A stretch of 64,000 nucleotides of DNA, taken from the NCBI GenBank assembly GCA_036345935.2, contig JADWOT020000006.1, forward strand, positions 19,008,519 through 19,072,518, read 5' to 3'. Position numbers and translations under genes: made by a program. This stretch comes from Taenia hydatigena. Lineage: Eukaryota; Platyhelminthes; Cestoda; Cyclophyllidea; Taeniidae. This document shows positions 34,170 through 48,171 of this stretch, one piece after another (within the stretch, counting starts at the first letter, position 1; every line of letters begins with the position of its first letter). A model generated the notes under the pieces. The model made no database searches and was not told the DNA's origin. It saw nothing but the letters and a program-made list of their open reading frames with translations.

Positions 34170-37000
34170 TGGATAAAGTTGTTGTAAATGGTGAGAGCTC
34201 TTACTCAGCTTAGCCTATAGAGATAGTGCAAGCATTTAGGAGGCTGGAACCATCATTGGATGGCATCAGCAGGTTGCCGTCCCATCAGGAATGAAGGCAA
34301 AGTCTCAGGAGTCCTTTTAAAGTAGCAGTAAAATTGTGCGGGTCCTTACGCACATCATCCTATTTTATTACTTCATTCACATAGAAGAGGTCTTGTGGCC
34401 AAATTAGAGCTGCTGCGACGATAGATAAAAGACGAATGCTTTAAGGGTGAAGAATGCACTTTTTTGAGCATAGTCATTGTCTCAAACTCTTCTATACTTT
34501 CCTTCAAATCTTTTCATAGTACGCGAAATACAGCTTCCACGCACGGAAAGACATCCTTTGAAAGCCCTCGTCTCATCCCATGTCACCATATTATTGCCGC
34601 AGAAGTTTTGACTTAGCACCCAACAAACCTTGACCGTCCGATAATGCAACTCCTCATAAATGGCAGGGTGAATGTGCTTGCCACGTCTACAGAAGGATTG
34701 TCGCGTTGATGAGGTGAGTCTAGTCAGGCTGACTGAATGCACAGATTGACTGTTCACAGGCATGATGGTTGGGGTTGGGGACAGGTGACAGAATCGTCAC
34801 AGTCATCTAACGGCAATGCATTTTAAGATCTTCTATCGATGCGAGCATTCGTAGATCGGATTCTGGACCTTCTTTTGTTGCCTGCCGCCTTGATCAACGG
34901 TGACTAGATCAAATGGCTCACTCCGACAGCGAGACAGAGCTTGCCCTCATTATGTGTGCTGTGTTGGCATAGCATCTTTCCTTCCTACGGTACAACCACC
35001 GTAACCAATGGTCTCGATTGGACCTGAATGCACCTTACCCTCATTCAAAGTAATATGAGATTTTTGGAGTGTAAATATATGAGTTTTAGTTGATGCAGTT
35101 TTGCTTGTCAAATTAGTAGGTTCTAACATCCCACGAGGGCCACAGTCGTGCCTCTTTTGATAGTCCTTCGGTGAGATCTTCACAAGCAATTGACGGAGGC
35201 ATGGTAAACATGGATTAGACACTTTATCATTACTTCTATAGTTATCGAGATCGCCAGACTTACAAGCCACCTTGCTCGCCAACAAAACCATAAACTTGTA
35301 GACTTCAGGATAGAACTACTCATTAAATAACGAAAGTTGGTCAACACAGGGATATATAAGAATTAAAGACTGCGGTCACGACTGAGTCTGACAATGGACT
35401 TAGTCATGCCTATTTATGGTTGTAAGTTGCTCTTGATACTGGAGTACCTATTATTCTCGGTCAATCTGAATGGGCTTAGTAAGGGTGCAACATTTGGCGC
35501 GTTCAAAAAAAATTATCTACAATAAAAGTGGTTTCAACCTTTCAATTTGTTGTTTTTTAGGATTGCAGACATCTGCAGTATCTCCCAAACAATCTTGATC
35601 TTGCAGAGACTACCAGTCCCTTGGTATTTCCCAATAAAAAGAAAGTGAACGGGAGCCCGACCTTTAAGATGCTCTAGACTGCTTTGGAGCGTGTTAGTAA
35701 GAAAGAGAAAGGGAACTTTACTGAGATCGAAGACATGCCTAGCACATATATCCATATTCGATAAGGCCTCCAAATTCCACAAATTCCAGTGATTCATTGT
35801 AGCAAGCTGTATCGGAAAGTTAGTCAACTTTTCGTTCACTCGGTGCAAACTAAAAACAAAAAACGACTTAGCGCCTTTAAAAAGTGCAGCAAAATAATAG
35901 ATAAATGAACCATGTTATAGAGCCTGGTATCATCAAAGAATAACACCATTGTTCCCTATCAATGAATGGGATAGTTCTGTTAGAAAGTGCATGGTTGCAC
36001 CTGCCTCGACCAGGAAACTTCTTTTTGTACTATGGAAGGCAGACACATATGAGTCAGAAGAACTTTGAAGAATGTAAAGTAAAAACTTTTCTAGTTTGTT
36101 GCGGTTTGTACAAATAGAATGCTCTAAGTAGCTTAGCAGATGCTGAACCATTAGAAATGCCATTTTCTGTCAATTAGACCCCATCAATTTAGATGCGCCG
36201 ATGTCGTCAAGGTGTTGGCACGTTGGAATTTGGCAGGTATGTGTGAACTTGAGTCTGTGAAGTCGTGACGTAAGCATTTTGAAGGAAATGTGCCAAGCAA
36301 CTTAGACTGTCATGCGCAGACTGCATGCGAGAAGTTTTTTTTCTGTGCTTCGAATGTAGCATCGAAAGCTCTTTTTAATTTGGAGTTGCTGAATTCCTAC
36401 TTCTTAAAGCTATGATCCAGCGGACTTCTCAATTCTGGATTCCAAATCCATTGGAAATCTAATTGGAGATAATCAAGATATCAAATGCGAGTCCTCCTGA
36501 AGACGCTGTAAGAGATGAGTGGGGCTAGGACCTTTACATAACTAAGTACTGTAAACGGAGTGCCGTGAAATCGAAGTGGAGACCGTGATCATGGAATGAA
36601 GCCAATTATAAGTAGGGCTTTAAGAAAATATTGTTTTCCCATAAGGCTTCCTTGCACCTCCTTGTAGTTCAACTTTTTCGTCATTCAACTTAACGTAATT
36701 ATTGCATTCAAATCAGCGCACTCACCTGAACAAAATCATGCGTCATTATCCTATTAAGGGGTGGAAATTACCTGATCCCAGCCCTGGAAGCGCAACGTAT
36801 AAATTCAGACGGATTAACAATTAATTTCTAATGAAAACGACCCACCACTTCAGTGGAACAGTACGGGTAGCCGTGAGGGATCATATTGCTCAGAACAAGA
36901 TTAGAGTGAATACCCATTTCATAGGCCAAGTCACGTGGAACTGTTAAGAGCGGTAAATGACGCTGTGGTCAGATATCCCCTTAGTTGCACGCAAATCCGA
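34170..37000 (+). repeat. Decayed copy of the long repeat (matches 17260-22600)
   Basis: Collinear diverged matches run through this stretch. 34170-34920 matches 17260-18000. 35360-35450 matches 20390-20470 (both carry CGACTGAGTCTG and ATTTATGGTTGT). 36110-36240 matches 21110-21290. 36290-36480 matches 21400-21600. 36490-36760 matches 21640-21920 (TTTTTCGTCATT, CATGCGTCATTA versus CATGCATTACTT). About 2.5 kb of the arm sequence is missing between the matched parts, so this copy is deleted as well as diverged. Confidence 0.75.
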
Positions 37001-39899
37001 TGACTTGTATGCATGGTTAGTGGGCGCTGGGATGAATGATAGGAGAATCTGAACAAGGGGAACTTGGTGCAATTAGCTCTCAGTTGATTAATGGGTTAAT
37101 TAAAGCTCCGCCATTATAACTTCACCAAGCATTTTGGCTTCCGAGCAATGTAAGTCGGCTCCGGGACCTTCAATGCATTGGCAATTTGTATTTCGTCCGA
37201 CTATTATGTCTTCTTTCTCTCTTAGAGAAGTTCTGGAGAGTCGCAGTACACCATCGCGCAGATTGGCGACATAGTCCGAAAGTCCGCTTCGCCTCATCTC
37301 TTAATGTTTTACGAGGGCGCTTAAATGAAACATTGTCTGCTTTAATTTCTGGTAAAATTAATATCTATTAGGCGCAGTTTTTAAGAGCTCGCCTTGCGAA
37401 TATATGATTACATCTTCGGAGTCGGGAGTAAAGATAAAGATCAATCAAAATTACCCCAAATGATTAAGTACCTTAATTGTTTATAGGAAGAGGAAAGCTG
37501 TTTCTGCGTTATGTTCTTCTTTGAAGGGCAGGTAAGCGACAAGACGAAATTAAGTATCATGATGCAGAGGTAATTTGAATACCACTCCTGCAAATAACAT
37601 GATCCCCTTCTAAGCTTTTTAGGCTTTTCACTGTTAAATCCATCCGCATAAGACAGTCGACGTTGCAAGGCTTCAGGAGCTGCTTATTCTTGTTGACTTC
37701 TATGTTAATACAAATGTAAGTAAATAATGTCAAATCAAGAACCGCTAAGTTCTTTGTCAATCGAAGATGCTTTAATGGAACCACATCAGTTCTTTCACCG
37801 CCAAGACACTTCCCGCTTCCACCTTTAGGGCGTGTGGTCTTGATAGGCGAGGTAGAAGCCGAGCATACGTATCCACTTCCTCGGGGTCGATGGCGTCTAA
37901 ATCGCCACAAAGTTTGCGCCTACTAACCGTCTCTTGCCTAAACTGTGCAGTCAAACAAACATTTATCAAAATGAAACTACTACTTTAGACATCACAGAGC
38001 CAATATTTGAAATGAGCGCACCCAATTAACTCAGGCTTCAAGGAGAATAAGATTCCGCCTCGTCAATTCAAATTAAGAAAATTGCAATTTTAGCGATGAC
38101 TAGAGACTCAGAAATTCGCTTTCCCATTTGTAAGCCTTTTTCTCAGTAAAAGCCCCTGCATTCTTTTCTCACTTTTGTGATTTAGCTAAGAAATAATCGA
38201 GAAAGTCCTTTTAAGGCGAATCAACGAGGTTATCACTTGAGTATGTAAAATTTTTATGTAACAACTAAATAGGTACAGAAAGCTTCATCACGCAAATGGT
38301 CCCGAGATAGCCAACAATTTCACCTACAAAGTACTTTGTTTCGAGAGGCTAAAATGACCTACCCCAGGCCACCTGTGTTTCTATCTCACTTCTACTTCTG
38401 ACCACTATCTATTTCGCGGATATTGTTGTAGTTTTCTAGGGTAATAATCGCTTGTTACTGCGAAGAATGTCGAGAGGAAAATACTGCGGATGAAGTGAGG
38501 CGTCATCTCTGCCCCTGGGTAAGTTTCGCGATCTGAGGTCCTGCTGCTTGATCCATTTGTCCTGCATGTCTTCAAAGAAATTCTTCCTGCAATAGTTGGA
38601 GATGCTTCAAGCATATGCCAGCCGAGGGTAAATGGAAAATTCACACCCAACAATTGAATTATCATAGCATAGTGTTGTGTGCGTGAGGTTGATGTGCGGC
38701 GAGGGAGCTAATAGACCAGCCCACACTGTGCCAACTTCTTTGTTTATGATTTAAGAGAACTCATGCCATACAGGGTTGATCGTTTATCTATTTTCCTCAA
38801 AAAATGCGAGTTGAATGTTGATGTTGCATTGCCATTTTCTCCCTCTAGCGATAGGTTAAGCTTACCACTTTAATTTACCCTGCCGGTTCATGTTCCGCCC
38901 TTCTGACAAAACCCACCTTCGTCTAATAAATTCCCTGTTCATTTCCGAAAAACAGGTTTCGCAAGCAGACATTTGCATGCAGTGAGAGGAATACCAACCA
39001 TAGACCAACGACCTACCAATTTTTCTTTTGTAATAGGAGGATATGTAAGGAGTAAACCAAATTGTAAGGTGTCAGCTTTCGTGTGTTAACTCTGGCGGTA
39101 AAAGGTCTTTTTCGCACCCACCCCCCTTATGATAAGAAAATAACTTTCTCGCCGACTTTAGATTCGTCTTCTTCGTCTCCATTTATAATGTGACTTGACA
39201 AAACGATTTCAATACTTTGAAAAATTTTTCCATTTTGCTAATCGGAAATAATGATACCTTAGCAGTTTAGCTGCACTTTTAAAACGCTTGATGCCAGGGT
39301 CTCGGGGGGTTGTGGTTTACCGCTAAAATGCATGGCTAATTCTTGCATCAGCAAAATAATCAATTAAAATTGTAATTAGTGCCAGGTAAGAGGCATCCTA
39401 CATCTCTTTTCAATTTAAATCGATCCTTTTTGGCATGAGTAGGTGCAACCGGTTTTCATAAACCAGCGAAGAACACGTTCCATGCATTTGTGATTAGTCT
39501 AGGCGATACATGCATACGGTATTGTTAGCCCATGTCAACCAACTACAGCTTGTACTCTACTCCCAGACTGCTTTTTGAAATTTAAATGTTCGGGAACTAA
39601 AATGGTCCCTCTGAGACTTTATTTCTTTAATAATACCTTTGCTTTCTGTTGAGTAACTGACCAAATGAAGTGTTTCACTTTTAAATTAACCTATGAGAAG
39701 AACCCAAACTACATAATGATAAGTCAATTTTATGTAGAATGAATTGATAGGAATACCATTCCCACCTTTTAATCAAAATAACTGACATATTCGGAAAGGC
39801 ATGCCGATTTTCGCCCCACAATTCACCGCTCTTCCTTGCTCTCAAGTAGCTTCATTTTTTATTGCAGTGGGAACACAGTTTGATTGTCGATTGTTAAAT
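37001..39899. other. Spacer tract, no gene seen
   Basis: By position this should correspond to the 22.6-28.4 kb part of the left arm, but I cannot align it by eye. - strand open frames at 37100-37297 and 37772-37969 look protein-like in composition. The second follows a good acceptor (tgactgcacag at about 37949-37959), but neither matches a known family. Confidence 0.4.
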
Positions 39900-42600
39900 T
39901 TACTTCTATATTGGAAAGCGAGGTGCTGGTTTCGCTCTGTGCTTTGCGCCAATTGCGCACTATGCTAATACACGGGACCTGATTTGGCATGTCTGCTAAC
40001 TGCTCGGCGGGTGGTTGTGGGTGAGAAAAGTGGAACATTCATAACCCTTCTTGGTATTTATAGCCGTGTATTTTAGCATCCGCAGTAGATCATCACCCAG
40101 TCATCATGAATGAGGTCCTTTGCTGAGCTTCTCTCCATCAACATCATGCGACTTTATCCAAGCTTGTGTTTTTTTCAGAACTTTATAATGTGCAGCAGTC
40201 ACGCATCCAAGTACTTTACGTCCCTTTTAGTGCGTTGAAAATGAAATGATTTATTATGCGTCTGCGATACGATCCGGTGCAGCCACTTGTGTGACGCTAG
40301 TAGTAAAGTATAAACGCAAAATGGCCCATAGTCCAAATATTTTGCCTCATTTTCTGGAATTGGGAATATTTCAACCAATAAATAACCTCTAGGCGTCAGT
40401 GTCTGGTGTGGGACAAATTTAAAATAGCTTTACAAACCTAAGCATTTATTTAACAGGAAGCTGAAGACTAGATAAATGTTTTTTTTTCACCCAAAGGCTC
40501 ATTGAATGAATTACGCTTCCTCCTTAACTCTTACATGCAAAAGATTTAATACTTGGTTTTTACTAGACCTCATTTTAGAAGTCGCATTTTGTTTTCAGTC
40601 TAACGTTTCTCCTAGTACTTTTTTTGTTCTTTTAAATTCTGTACTGAAAATAAAAGTCCATTTATTTTTGCAAAATTGATAATATTGAATTGCTGTTTCT
40701 GGGGGAATGTTGCCAATGAGCGGTAGTGTTTGCTATAGACATGGTCAAGATTGAATTGCATCGACTCTTTCCTCAAGACGGCCAACCTCATGACGCCTCA
40801 AGTGAAAATGCAAAACCGACGTATAGGAAGGCTTACCGGGAAGAAGAGGTACCGATATGGCCAGGAGGCAGGTCTGCTCAGTGGGAGTGAGGAGCATTAA
40901 GTACCCGCGAAACCAAAATGAAGAGTAAAACAAATAAAACATGCAGTACATGCATTACTGATTGCCGTGTTCCACGCCAGGCAAACTGTATTGGGAAGAG
41001 TTCATTTGAGAGACAGTGCTCACTGCATTTTAATCTCATGCCGTAGTATTAATACTTACCTAAGTACCACAGTGATTTGTTCGTTGAGGCCAGCTGCGAT
41101 TCATTAAAACTTGGATCCTCTAAACCAGTGGTTACTGTACATGGATGAGCCAAGAGCTGACTTTATTTTAGTGCCTCTGTAATGAGTCGCCGGAAATTCG
41201 ATTGCAAAAGCATTTTTGGAAACGAGGCTTGATTTACATTCAAATCAAGTTCGTATAGTACTATCTCTAAGCAGGTCTCTGAAAGATGATTCATTGTTGC
41301 ATCTCTGCGAACTGGAGGCTACAAGCATGGTCGAGGAGTTCTGCTTTCAAGCAGAAGTCCACCTTTTGACGGATACAAGTTCGTGTAGTTAATTGTGTGT
41401 CCAAAACTATGTCAGGTTACTGCTTTAATTCCTTGCTCCCATCCTACTCATTATCATGTTGCAAACCTCTTTTGGATGCAAAATATGTAAATCCAGTAAA
41501 GAAGAGGCAAATTGTTACTCTAGAGCAAGGTGAGATTGTTGAATGCAGTCCTGGGTTCACCTTACATCTTTTGCCCTTAAAGCAGATAATTTGCTGTTTC
41601 GTTTCGGTGGAAACTTTTCTCATCAACACATTATTCAAAGTACTCATTACTGATAATGTGACAGCATCTCATTAGGTGGCCAATTTAATTAAGATGGCAT
41701 TCAATATAGCCAGTTGCAGTGATCTTTGAGAGCTTTGAAAATGTACACCACTGCGACACCATCCCCTGTCATACGCACCCTCATATCTTTAGGCGTCGGT
41801 GGAATCTTGTGGATGCGTTTGGAGATCGTCTACTGCATATCTTTTCTCCATGATTGCCCAGGCTGACTTTCAATTGGTTTTGCTGTAAATCACATGACGA
41901 TAGTACGGTAAGCAAATCCACGCCCTAGAATCCTTTTAAGCAGTATAAGTGAATTGATTGGCTAATCTCCAGGTGATAATGTGCCACGTTGAAGAAAACG
42001 TCCTCTTCTAGACCATAATGAAGGATTATGTGTTGTTACCGACATAAAGGGCGTGCGATAGCGTTTGACTGGGGGTAAGAGACACTCGGTTTACACCTAC
42101 TTTGTGTGACACCTGAGTATGTTCACATGGCACGCATCATAACGCCCCAATATTCCTTCAGGTGCTAATTAATGTCTTTTTCCTGCGTCGAAAAACCGAA
42201 CGGCAAATAGTCGGTTGGATGGAAACATAGTTGGCTAAAGTCAGGTTGTTGCCTCATCGAGAAGAAATGTTTTATGTAGAAAGATTTTAGAGTCCAACTA
42301 ATTGTCTAGTTGACAGTCCTCATCTTCAATTTTGTTAAAAAGAGCTATGGTTTATGCACACGGGGGTGTTTTACTTAAAGCGGAAATTGGTCAGAGTTTC
42401 TCGATCTTATGGGTGCTTTATTGTCGAATTCTAGACATATTGTGCGCAGCCTTCAATGCCCATTTCTTCCTCATATCGTGATCAATTCACTACTCACCAA
42501 CTTTGTGTTCTCCATCAACTGCGTCAGTTACTGGTTTGGTAAGTGTCCTTTACTCTCCTCTTCACCCCCTTTTAGAAGCTAACCTCTTGATTTGACTATT
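39900..42600 (+). repeat. Decayed copy of the long repeat (matches 28410-31360)
   Basis: This is the diverged partner of 28410-31360, in the same orientation and order, with small indels throughout. It ends in an exon-like block with an intact donor at 42538/42539 and a plausible acceptor (ttctag) ending at 42434. Together with 34170-37000 it makes the centre of the large palindrome a decayed version of the material in its arms. Confidence 0.75.
42435..42538 (+). pseudogene. Exon-like block with acceptor and donor (family unknown)
   Basis: The 104-bp open block lies between acceptor ttctag and donor GTAAGT. Its last 70 bp pair codon by codon with 31224-31293, and it shares FVFSIN and a terminal WF. 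Upstream it reads RSLQCPF. A more decayed third version near 44325-44400 keeps CAATGCCCA and then loses the frame. The hydrophobic character suggests a membrane segment. No homolog is recognised. Confidence 0.4.
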
Positions 42601-45600
42601 CACAACTTTCCACATCACTTGATACCACACTCAAAAATGGATTGTAGTTTTCGTGTGATAAGGGCAAATATATAGGTGTACTGTACCATCGGATGAGACA
42701 TTCATTCACCTCCATGTAAATCACGAAAAAAGGGCTTTTAATGTAAACTTTTCAATATGGGACTGAGAGGGCCAGTTGAGTAGCAATAACTGGGTTACTC
42801 GCATTTTCGCAGCGCCGTACAATTTGCATTCCTGCCATTTGTATGGTAGGCAGCATCTTTAGAACTCCATCTACCGCCTTCATGCATGGCTACTCTTCCA
42901 ACCGAAATCGCTAGCCGTCAATGTCATGGCTGCTCCGTGTCTACTTTCAAAGCAACCTTCCAGACAGCCATGGATTCTGACTGGTTAATTTTTGAGCAGC
43001 TAAGAATACAAATGGAAGTTTTTGGTTGAATTCTATTGTTTTTGTTATGCAATCGCAAAACAAGCAACTTTACTTAAGTCCATGGTCGTGGTTTTGCTTT
43101 CGACTTCAGAAGTCAAGCTTTACCGATTCGTTATCTTCGCAAAATGCACCTGTTGCATTTCGCTGGGATTGCGTAAGCGATAAGTCGGATAAACCAATAA
43201 TCTAATGAGCCGCATCTCCATCCTACTGTAAGCTTTCTGAAATACAAGTTTGCTTTTATTAGACGCTGCAGTGGGCATTGAAAGCAGCAGCAACGGTGCT
43301 CTAGATCTCAACTCTTAATATCCATTCGCAACCCAGAAAGGAATTCCTTAGGCTCATTGGTTAGGCAGCCTATTTGGTGGTTGTGGATGAATAAATTCGA
43401 TTCGGTAGTGGCTCTATTTAGTTCAACTACACATCTTGTAGCGCTTGAATTATTTTTGAGAGGGCTATTAGGCCCACAGAAGGGCTGTAAGACTAGCAGA
43501 AGCATGGCCAATGTGTGTGGCATTTTAATTTTAGTCATAGTAAGGGCTGGACAGTAGAGAAGAATGAGAAAGTCCTCTCATTGTTACTTTTGAAATGCCT
43601 CGGCTCCCTCATCAAATGCTCATCCCCATTGGCAATTGAAACACTATTCGCCGAGACTGTAATGTAGATCATGCGATAAAGTTTAAGTGCTTAAATTATG
43701 ATATAATGTCACCTCTTACATCCTGTCCACTTACTTCGCCTGTGGTAATGGCATACTACTTGTGACATTGCCGGCCTTAAATTTTTTTGAAGTCACTAAG
43801 CAAATGGCGCCCGGTAGTCACTGTCTCTTAATTGTAGGTGTACGTACAGTCCGTCTGCTTCGTTATCAGCTCATTTGAGGGAAGTACTAAGTGCATTTTC
43901 AAGCCTTACTACCAAGTTGACCCTTAGATCTGTTCTGGAATTCATGGATCGGAAAGTAGCTTTTTGTAGGTAAGCAGAACGGCGTGAGTAATTGATAGGA
44001 TAGGAAATGATTAGGGCTGTATTCTGATGTTTTAGAGGCAGAATAGTGACAGATCAAAATGCTTAGGCGATCGTGTCTGTTTAACCAAGATAAAACATAA
44101 AAACATAACATAAAAAGGTCTTTGGCTGAAGCTCTCTATTTTCGTTATTTTAGACTCAATCCGGAATCTCATTTCTTGATCCTTCTCTAGTCGGAAGTAC
44201 AAGCTGTTTCATTTAAAAAATGTCTATTTTGAACCGCATTATGGAAGATCACTGACTGGCAAAATAAACAAACTTTGATCAATTTAGGCGTCACTGGAGC
44301 AGCAATTAAAGAGAACGCCGAGGACGTCACTTTTCCCGCCGTGTTCAATGCCCAATTCCTGTCGATTTCTCCAGCCTATGGTTTTCAGTGCTATTTTGAC
44401 CCCAAAATCAGGCGAGTTTGATAAGAGTGGGTTTGAGAAATACGATGTTAAATGGTCACTCAAATAACGGAAGTGGGGAGTGCAAACCCAAGATACCCCC
44501 TGTTTTCATTCTAAAGTCATGCTTTAATATAATAGTTTTGTTTGTAATTTTCTGCCTTTCTGAAGTGAATTGGAACTAAACTTAGTCTGCATTTGGAGCT
44601 TAGCTGCAGTACTTCCAAAGTTTTTAAAAGTTTGCCATAACCTCAAAATTGAATGTACTTTAGGCTTCCAGCAGCAGCATAGGGATAAATATAACTTAAT
44701 TGCTAGTCTGTCTGGATAACCGCTTACGCAAACAGACAGCAATCTTCGAAAACTGCGACACTTGTACTTTACTAAGATAACGCATCGGCAAAATCAAGGG
44801 TAAAAGTGGAAATGCTCAGTTCTCTACCATTTCGAAAACAAAATATAATTCATTAAGTTAAACCTCATATAAGCCCAATCCGACAACAAAAAACAGTGCT
44901 GAAGAGCATTTTGTGGTTGGAACAATAATGTGGAACTAGGCACAAGGCGGTTTTGAAACTGCCTAAAATCCCGAACAACAAATTCATCACTCCACTAATC
45001 CATCAAACTTTCTTGATAAGAGTTGCGAAAGTTGACAGCGAGTTCCGACTGTATAAATAGTTCCATGTCCAAAAGCAAGAAACCTGAACTTAGTCACTTC
45101 CTTTGCCACCTCGTTTTCACTTCTCACCCGTCTATCCTGTTTCGTGTGCGACAGTCACTGTGCCAAAAATCAAAAGTTAATCATCTCAACATCTTTCATC
45201 CCACCTCATCCCAGCAGAAAGCACAAATTCTTACGAGTGAGTGTTGTGCCACAAGAGCCTTCCTTGTCTTGGCTGAATAAGATCTTCTTTCATTGACTGA
45301 TTAACACAAACTCTTCAGGCTACCTCTGCGGAATTTGTTATAGCAAGTCTTCAAATAGCATGAAGTTGACAGATCTCAGCCTTGACAGCTATTGGATCTT
45401 CAGTGGGTGAACAATCACTTGTTTGCGATGAAGTTCACATTCCGCAATACATACCCATGCACACACACACACACGAGGTGCAGTAATCTGAGAATGGGAG
45501 AGTGCGAGTGACGTAGGGGTGCGGATGAGCGATGAAGAGATCGTTCCAATGCAGTTCATGATGTGCTGGAGTAAGCAGTAATGCAACAAATACGAAATCA

Positions 45601-47485
45601 CCTTCAATCACATGCGAGTTAGCCGATGTACCTGTTAGCTGCCAATCCTACCTAAGTGGCAGGTTTAACTGGTTTACATGAAATTTGCAAGTTAACACTA
45701 ATGTGTTTGTAATGCTGGTAGCGAGCCAGATGAACAACTAAGTGCTCTGAAGTGGATGGTAAAATGTTTGAAACACCAAAAGAAATATTCGAGCTTTTAA
45801 ATTACTGGTCTCACATTATGCGCTGCTACATGACTCTCATACCTAAGCTCGCGAACCACACCGATGTCACTTTGGATTTGAGCGAAAATGAAAGGCACCG
45901 GGGCCAATACCCTCTAACCCCCTTTCAGCTGACGCGAAGTAATGCTAATTCACTCCGAATTATTATATTACGAGATTAGATTGTTATAGACTTATCTTAA
46001 TTCAAAAGTAATCACGCTTTAGTTCTTGATTGGCAGTTGAAATGAGAATTTGCGACGTCATAGTAGAAAAGAAAAGTGTCTCGCCTGCGATGATGGACTC
46101 TTCGTTTGGAGACATCTCAGTCGCAAACTTGTTAATACTTTGATTCTAATCACCGGCGGACCTTAGCATCCTTTATCGAATCGAAAGGTGACAACAGAAA
46201 TAGCTGCAATGATTGCAAATGGCTGAAAATGTAACTTGCGATTCATAGTCACGAAATGATGTTGGTGGGTATGAATGGTCGAGCGATAAAGGCTTTAGCG
46301 ACCATATTCCCATTACTACGAGGTGGGTTAGATGGACACACATTAGACGCGCACGCAACCATCGGCTAGGTGCGATCCCATTCTCGCCTATTCACAGTGT
46401 TTTGATCCCCCATAATCGTAGCACTGATTGCATGGATGGCTCCCATTTGTGCATATTCACGGTACTTTGAATGGTCTTGACCTTAGTACTTATTACCACA
46501 CTTAAAAATTGTTCGTACCATCGGTAAGAAATTTGAACAAGAATGAAAGTTTTGAGGCGGCAGATGATGTGCGGATAATTGACGCGTAAAAGACTACTTA
46601 TAGAAAGTCAAAACGGGGATGTTTTCTAAAGTTGCAGACATTCCCAGCACATCTAATAGACGGTGGCTCTGTGATACTACTCTTAACTAACGCTGACAAT
46701 TTGCTTTTATAAATAAGTGTAATGCATCACTACCTATTGCAAGGATAAAAGATATAACCTGAGAGAGGTTATCTAGCTTTTTCTCGTTCCTGGACAAATC
46801 TGATTCAAACCAGAGGCAAAGTATTGCATTTTTAACCTATTTTAAGATCTTGGGTGGCAAAAGTAGCAAAAAATGTTCCTAGGAGAGAGCTTAACTTATG
46901 ATTAAAGCTGCGCAACGATTTTATCTGCCAGAGAGAGTTTAAATATCCAAAGAGATACCTCTGATCCGCTATCCTACTTAAAGGATCTCCAAAAAAATGA
47001 TTATTTGGGAAGACAAATGCCTCGATTTCCCCCATCTTCTTTTATTGCGGACTGAAGCAACATAAGATGTCCACCGACAAATCTCATTTTTTCTGGCAAC
47101 TTAATGTCAGGGAGAAAAAGGTGTTGTTTCAGGGGGAGGTGGAACAGGGCTGAGGAGGGAATGTTCTTTCGGCTGACGGTACCAAGAACCTTAAAACTCA
47201 GGCTTTTAAGAAAATAAATCAACCGGAGCAATTTATGGATCCACAAGAGTGCTTAATACTTATTCTCTCGTTGTGTCAACAATTCACTTCAAATCATGAC
47301 ATTGGGTACTTCGTTCCATGATTTGAATAGGGTTAATTTAACTTAAAAAACTAATAGCTTATCAGCCGAATTACCGACCTGAATAGGTGTTATTACACGG
47401 TTCGCAGAATTAGCGCATTAATGGCATAGCATAGGTAGTTATACCAAACGCTTCAGGACATAGCAAAGAACGCAGAACTCTCTGT
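42601..47485. other. Spacer tract with scattered repeat relics, no gene seen
   Basis: Weak relics of the 30.6-31.3/42.0-42.5 segment appear near 43610-43750 and 44325-44400. A (CA)n microsatellite lies at 45459-45473. Open frames (for example 45752-45979 + and 47001-47246 -) match nothing I know and occur at chance density. Confidence 0.45.
45459..45473 (+). repeat. (CA)n microsatellite
   Basis: A perfect run of seven and a half CA units, too short to suggest function. Confidence 0.9.
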
Positions 47486-47645
47486 AGCGTCCCGAGGCTC
47501 CCTCGAAGGCAAAAGAAGGCAGAATGCTAGAGCAGAATATTTATATTCAACGGACAGAGGTAAATAAGCTGCTGGCATGGTCCAAGGGCAGCCTATGCAG
47601 CTAGGGCAATATGGCCACCTCTGTCACCCTGACCGAAGCCAGTGT
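47486..47645 (+). repeat. Dispersed repeat family R, copy 4
   Basis: It begins GTAGCGTCCCGAGGCTCCC and runs through CGAAGGCAAAAGAAGGCAG, a TATTCAACGGACAGAGG stretch also seen in the 9105-9290 copy, AAATAAGCTGCTGGCATGG and CACCTCTGTCACCCTGACC. The conserved 3' part (ACAAACAAAG) is absent; a C-rich unique sequence follows instead. Confidence 0.85.
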
Positions 47646-48171
47646 GCCCCTCTCCTCTTTCGAGCGTCGTCCCCGACGCGCCCCTCGGTACATCTCCCGC
47701 GTCGACCATCACAACATACTCAGTGCTGCAAGAAGCACCCACGAACTAACCATGCCAGTCGCCGACATTCGACGCGATTGAGGCGATGCTTGACACCAAC
47801 GTCAGTGATCCCTCTTGACAGTGCATTAGACTTGAAGTTTCGTTTGGATTGGGAACAGAAGTTCAGAATAAGTGGTTCTACCGACCATCAATATGCCCGT
47901 AGGGAGGCGTTAGCACGCCGATCTCCTTAAGCAAGTATATCAGGGGTAATCTTTGGAACGAAACTTTCCAGGTGGTCCATGGCTAGTGTCGCTTCAGTTG
48001 TTGATAGCTTTCTTGTAGAAGACGGAGATGGGGTAGATGCCGGAGGCGGACATCGCTCTTAACCCATCCGTAGCACACGCACTTCCTTTGCACCGCTGCA
48101 ACATGCCACAGGCGGTAGAGATCGGGAAAGATATCCTATAGAGTCGGATTTGCTTTCTGCTGCCACCAATG
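47646..48171. other. Unique segment between two direct R repeats
   Basis: This 526-bp segment is higher in GC than its surroundings and lies between two same-strand R copies. An open frame from about 47577 to 47930 runs from the repeat into it but resembles no known protein. A layout with direct terminal repeats recalls a small terminal-repeat element, but the left repeat lacks its 3' end and no primer-binding site or polypurine tract is evident. Confidence 0.4.

Noticed and set aside
37772..37969. A - strand frame with a good upstream splice acceptor as an exon
   Set aside because: The composition is protein-like, but this rests on one splice site and no homology. At the chance density of open frames here that is not enough.
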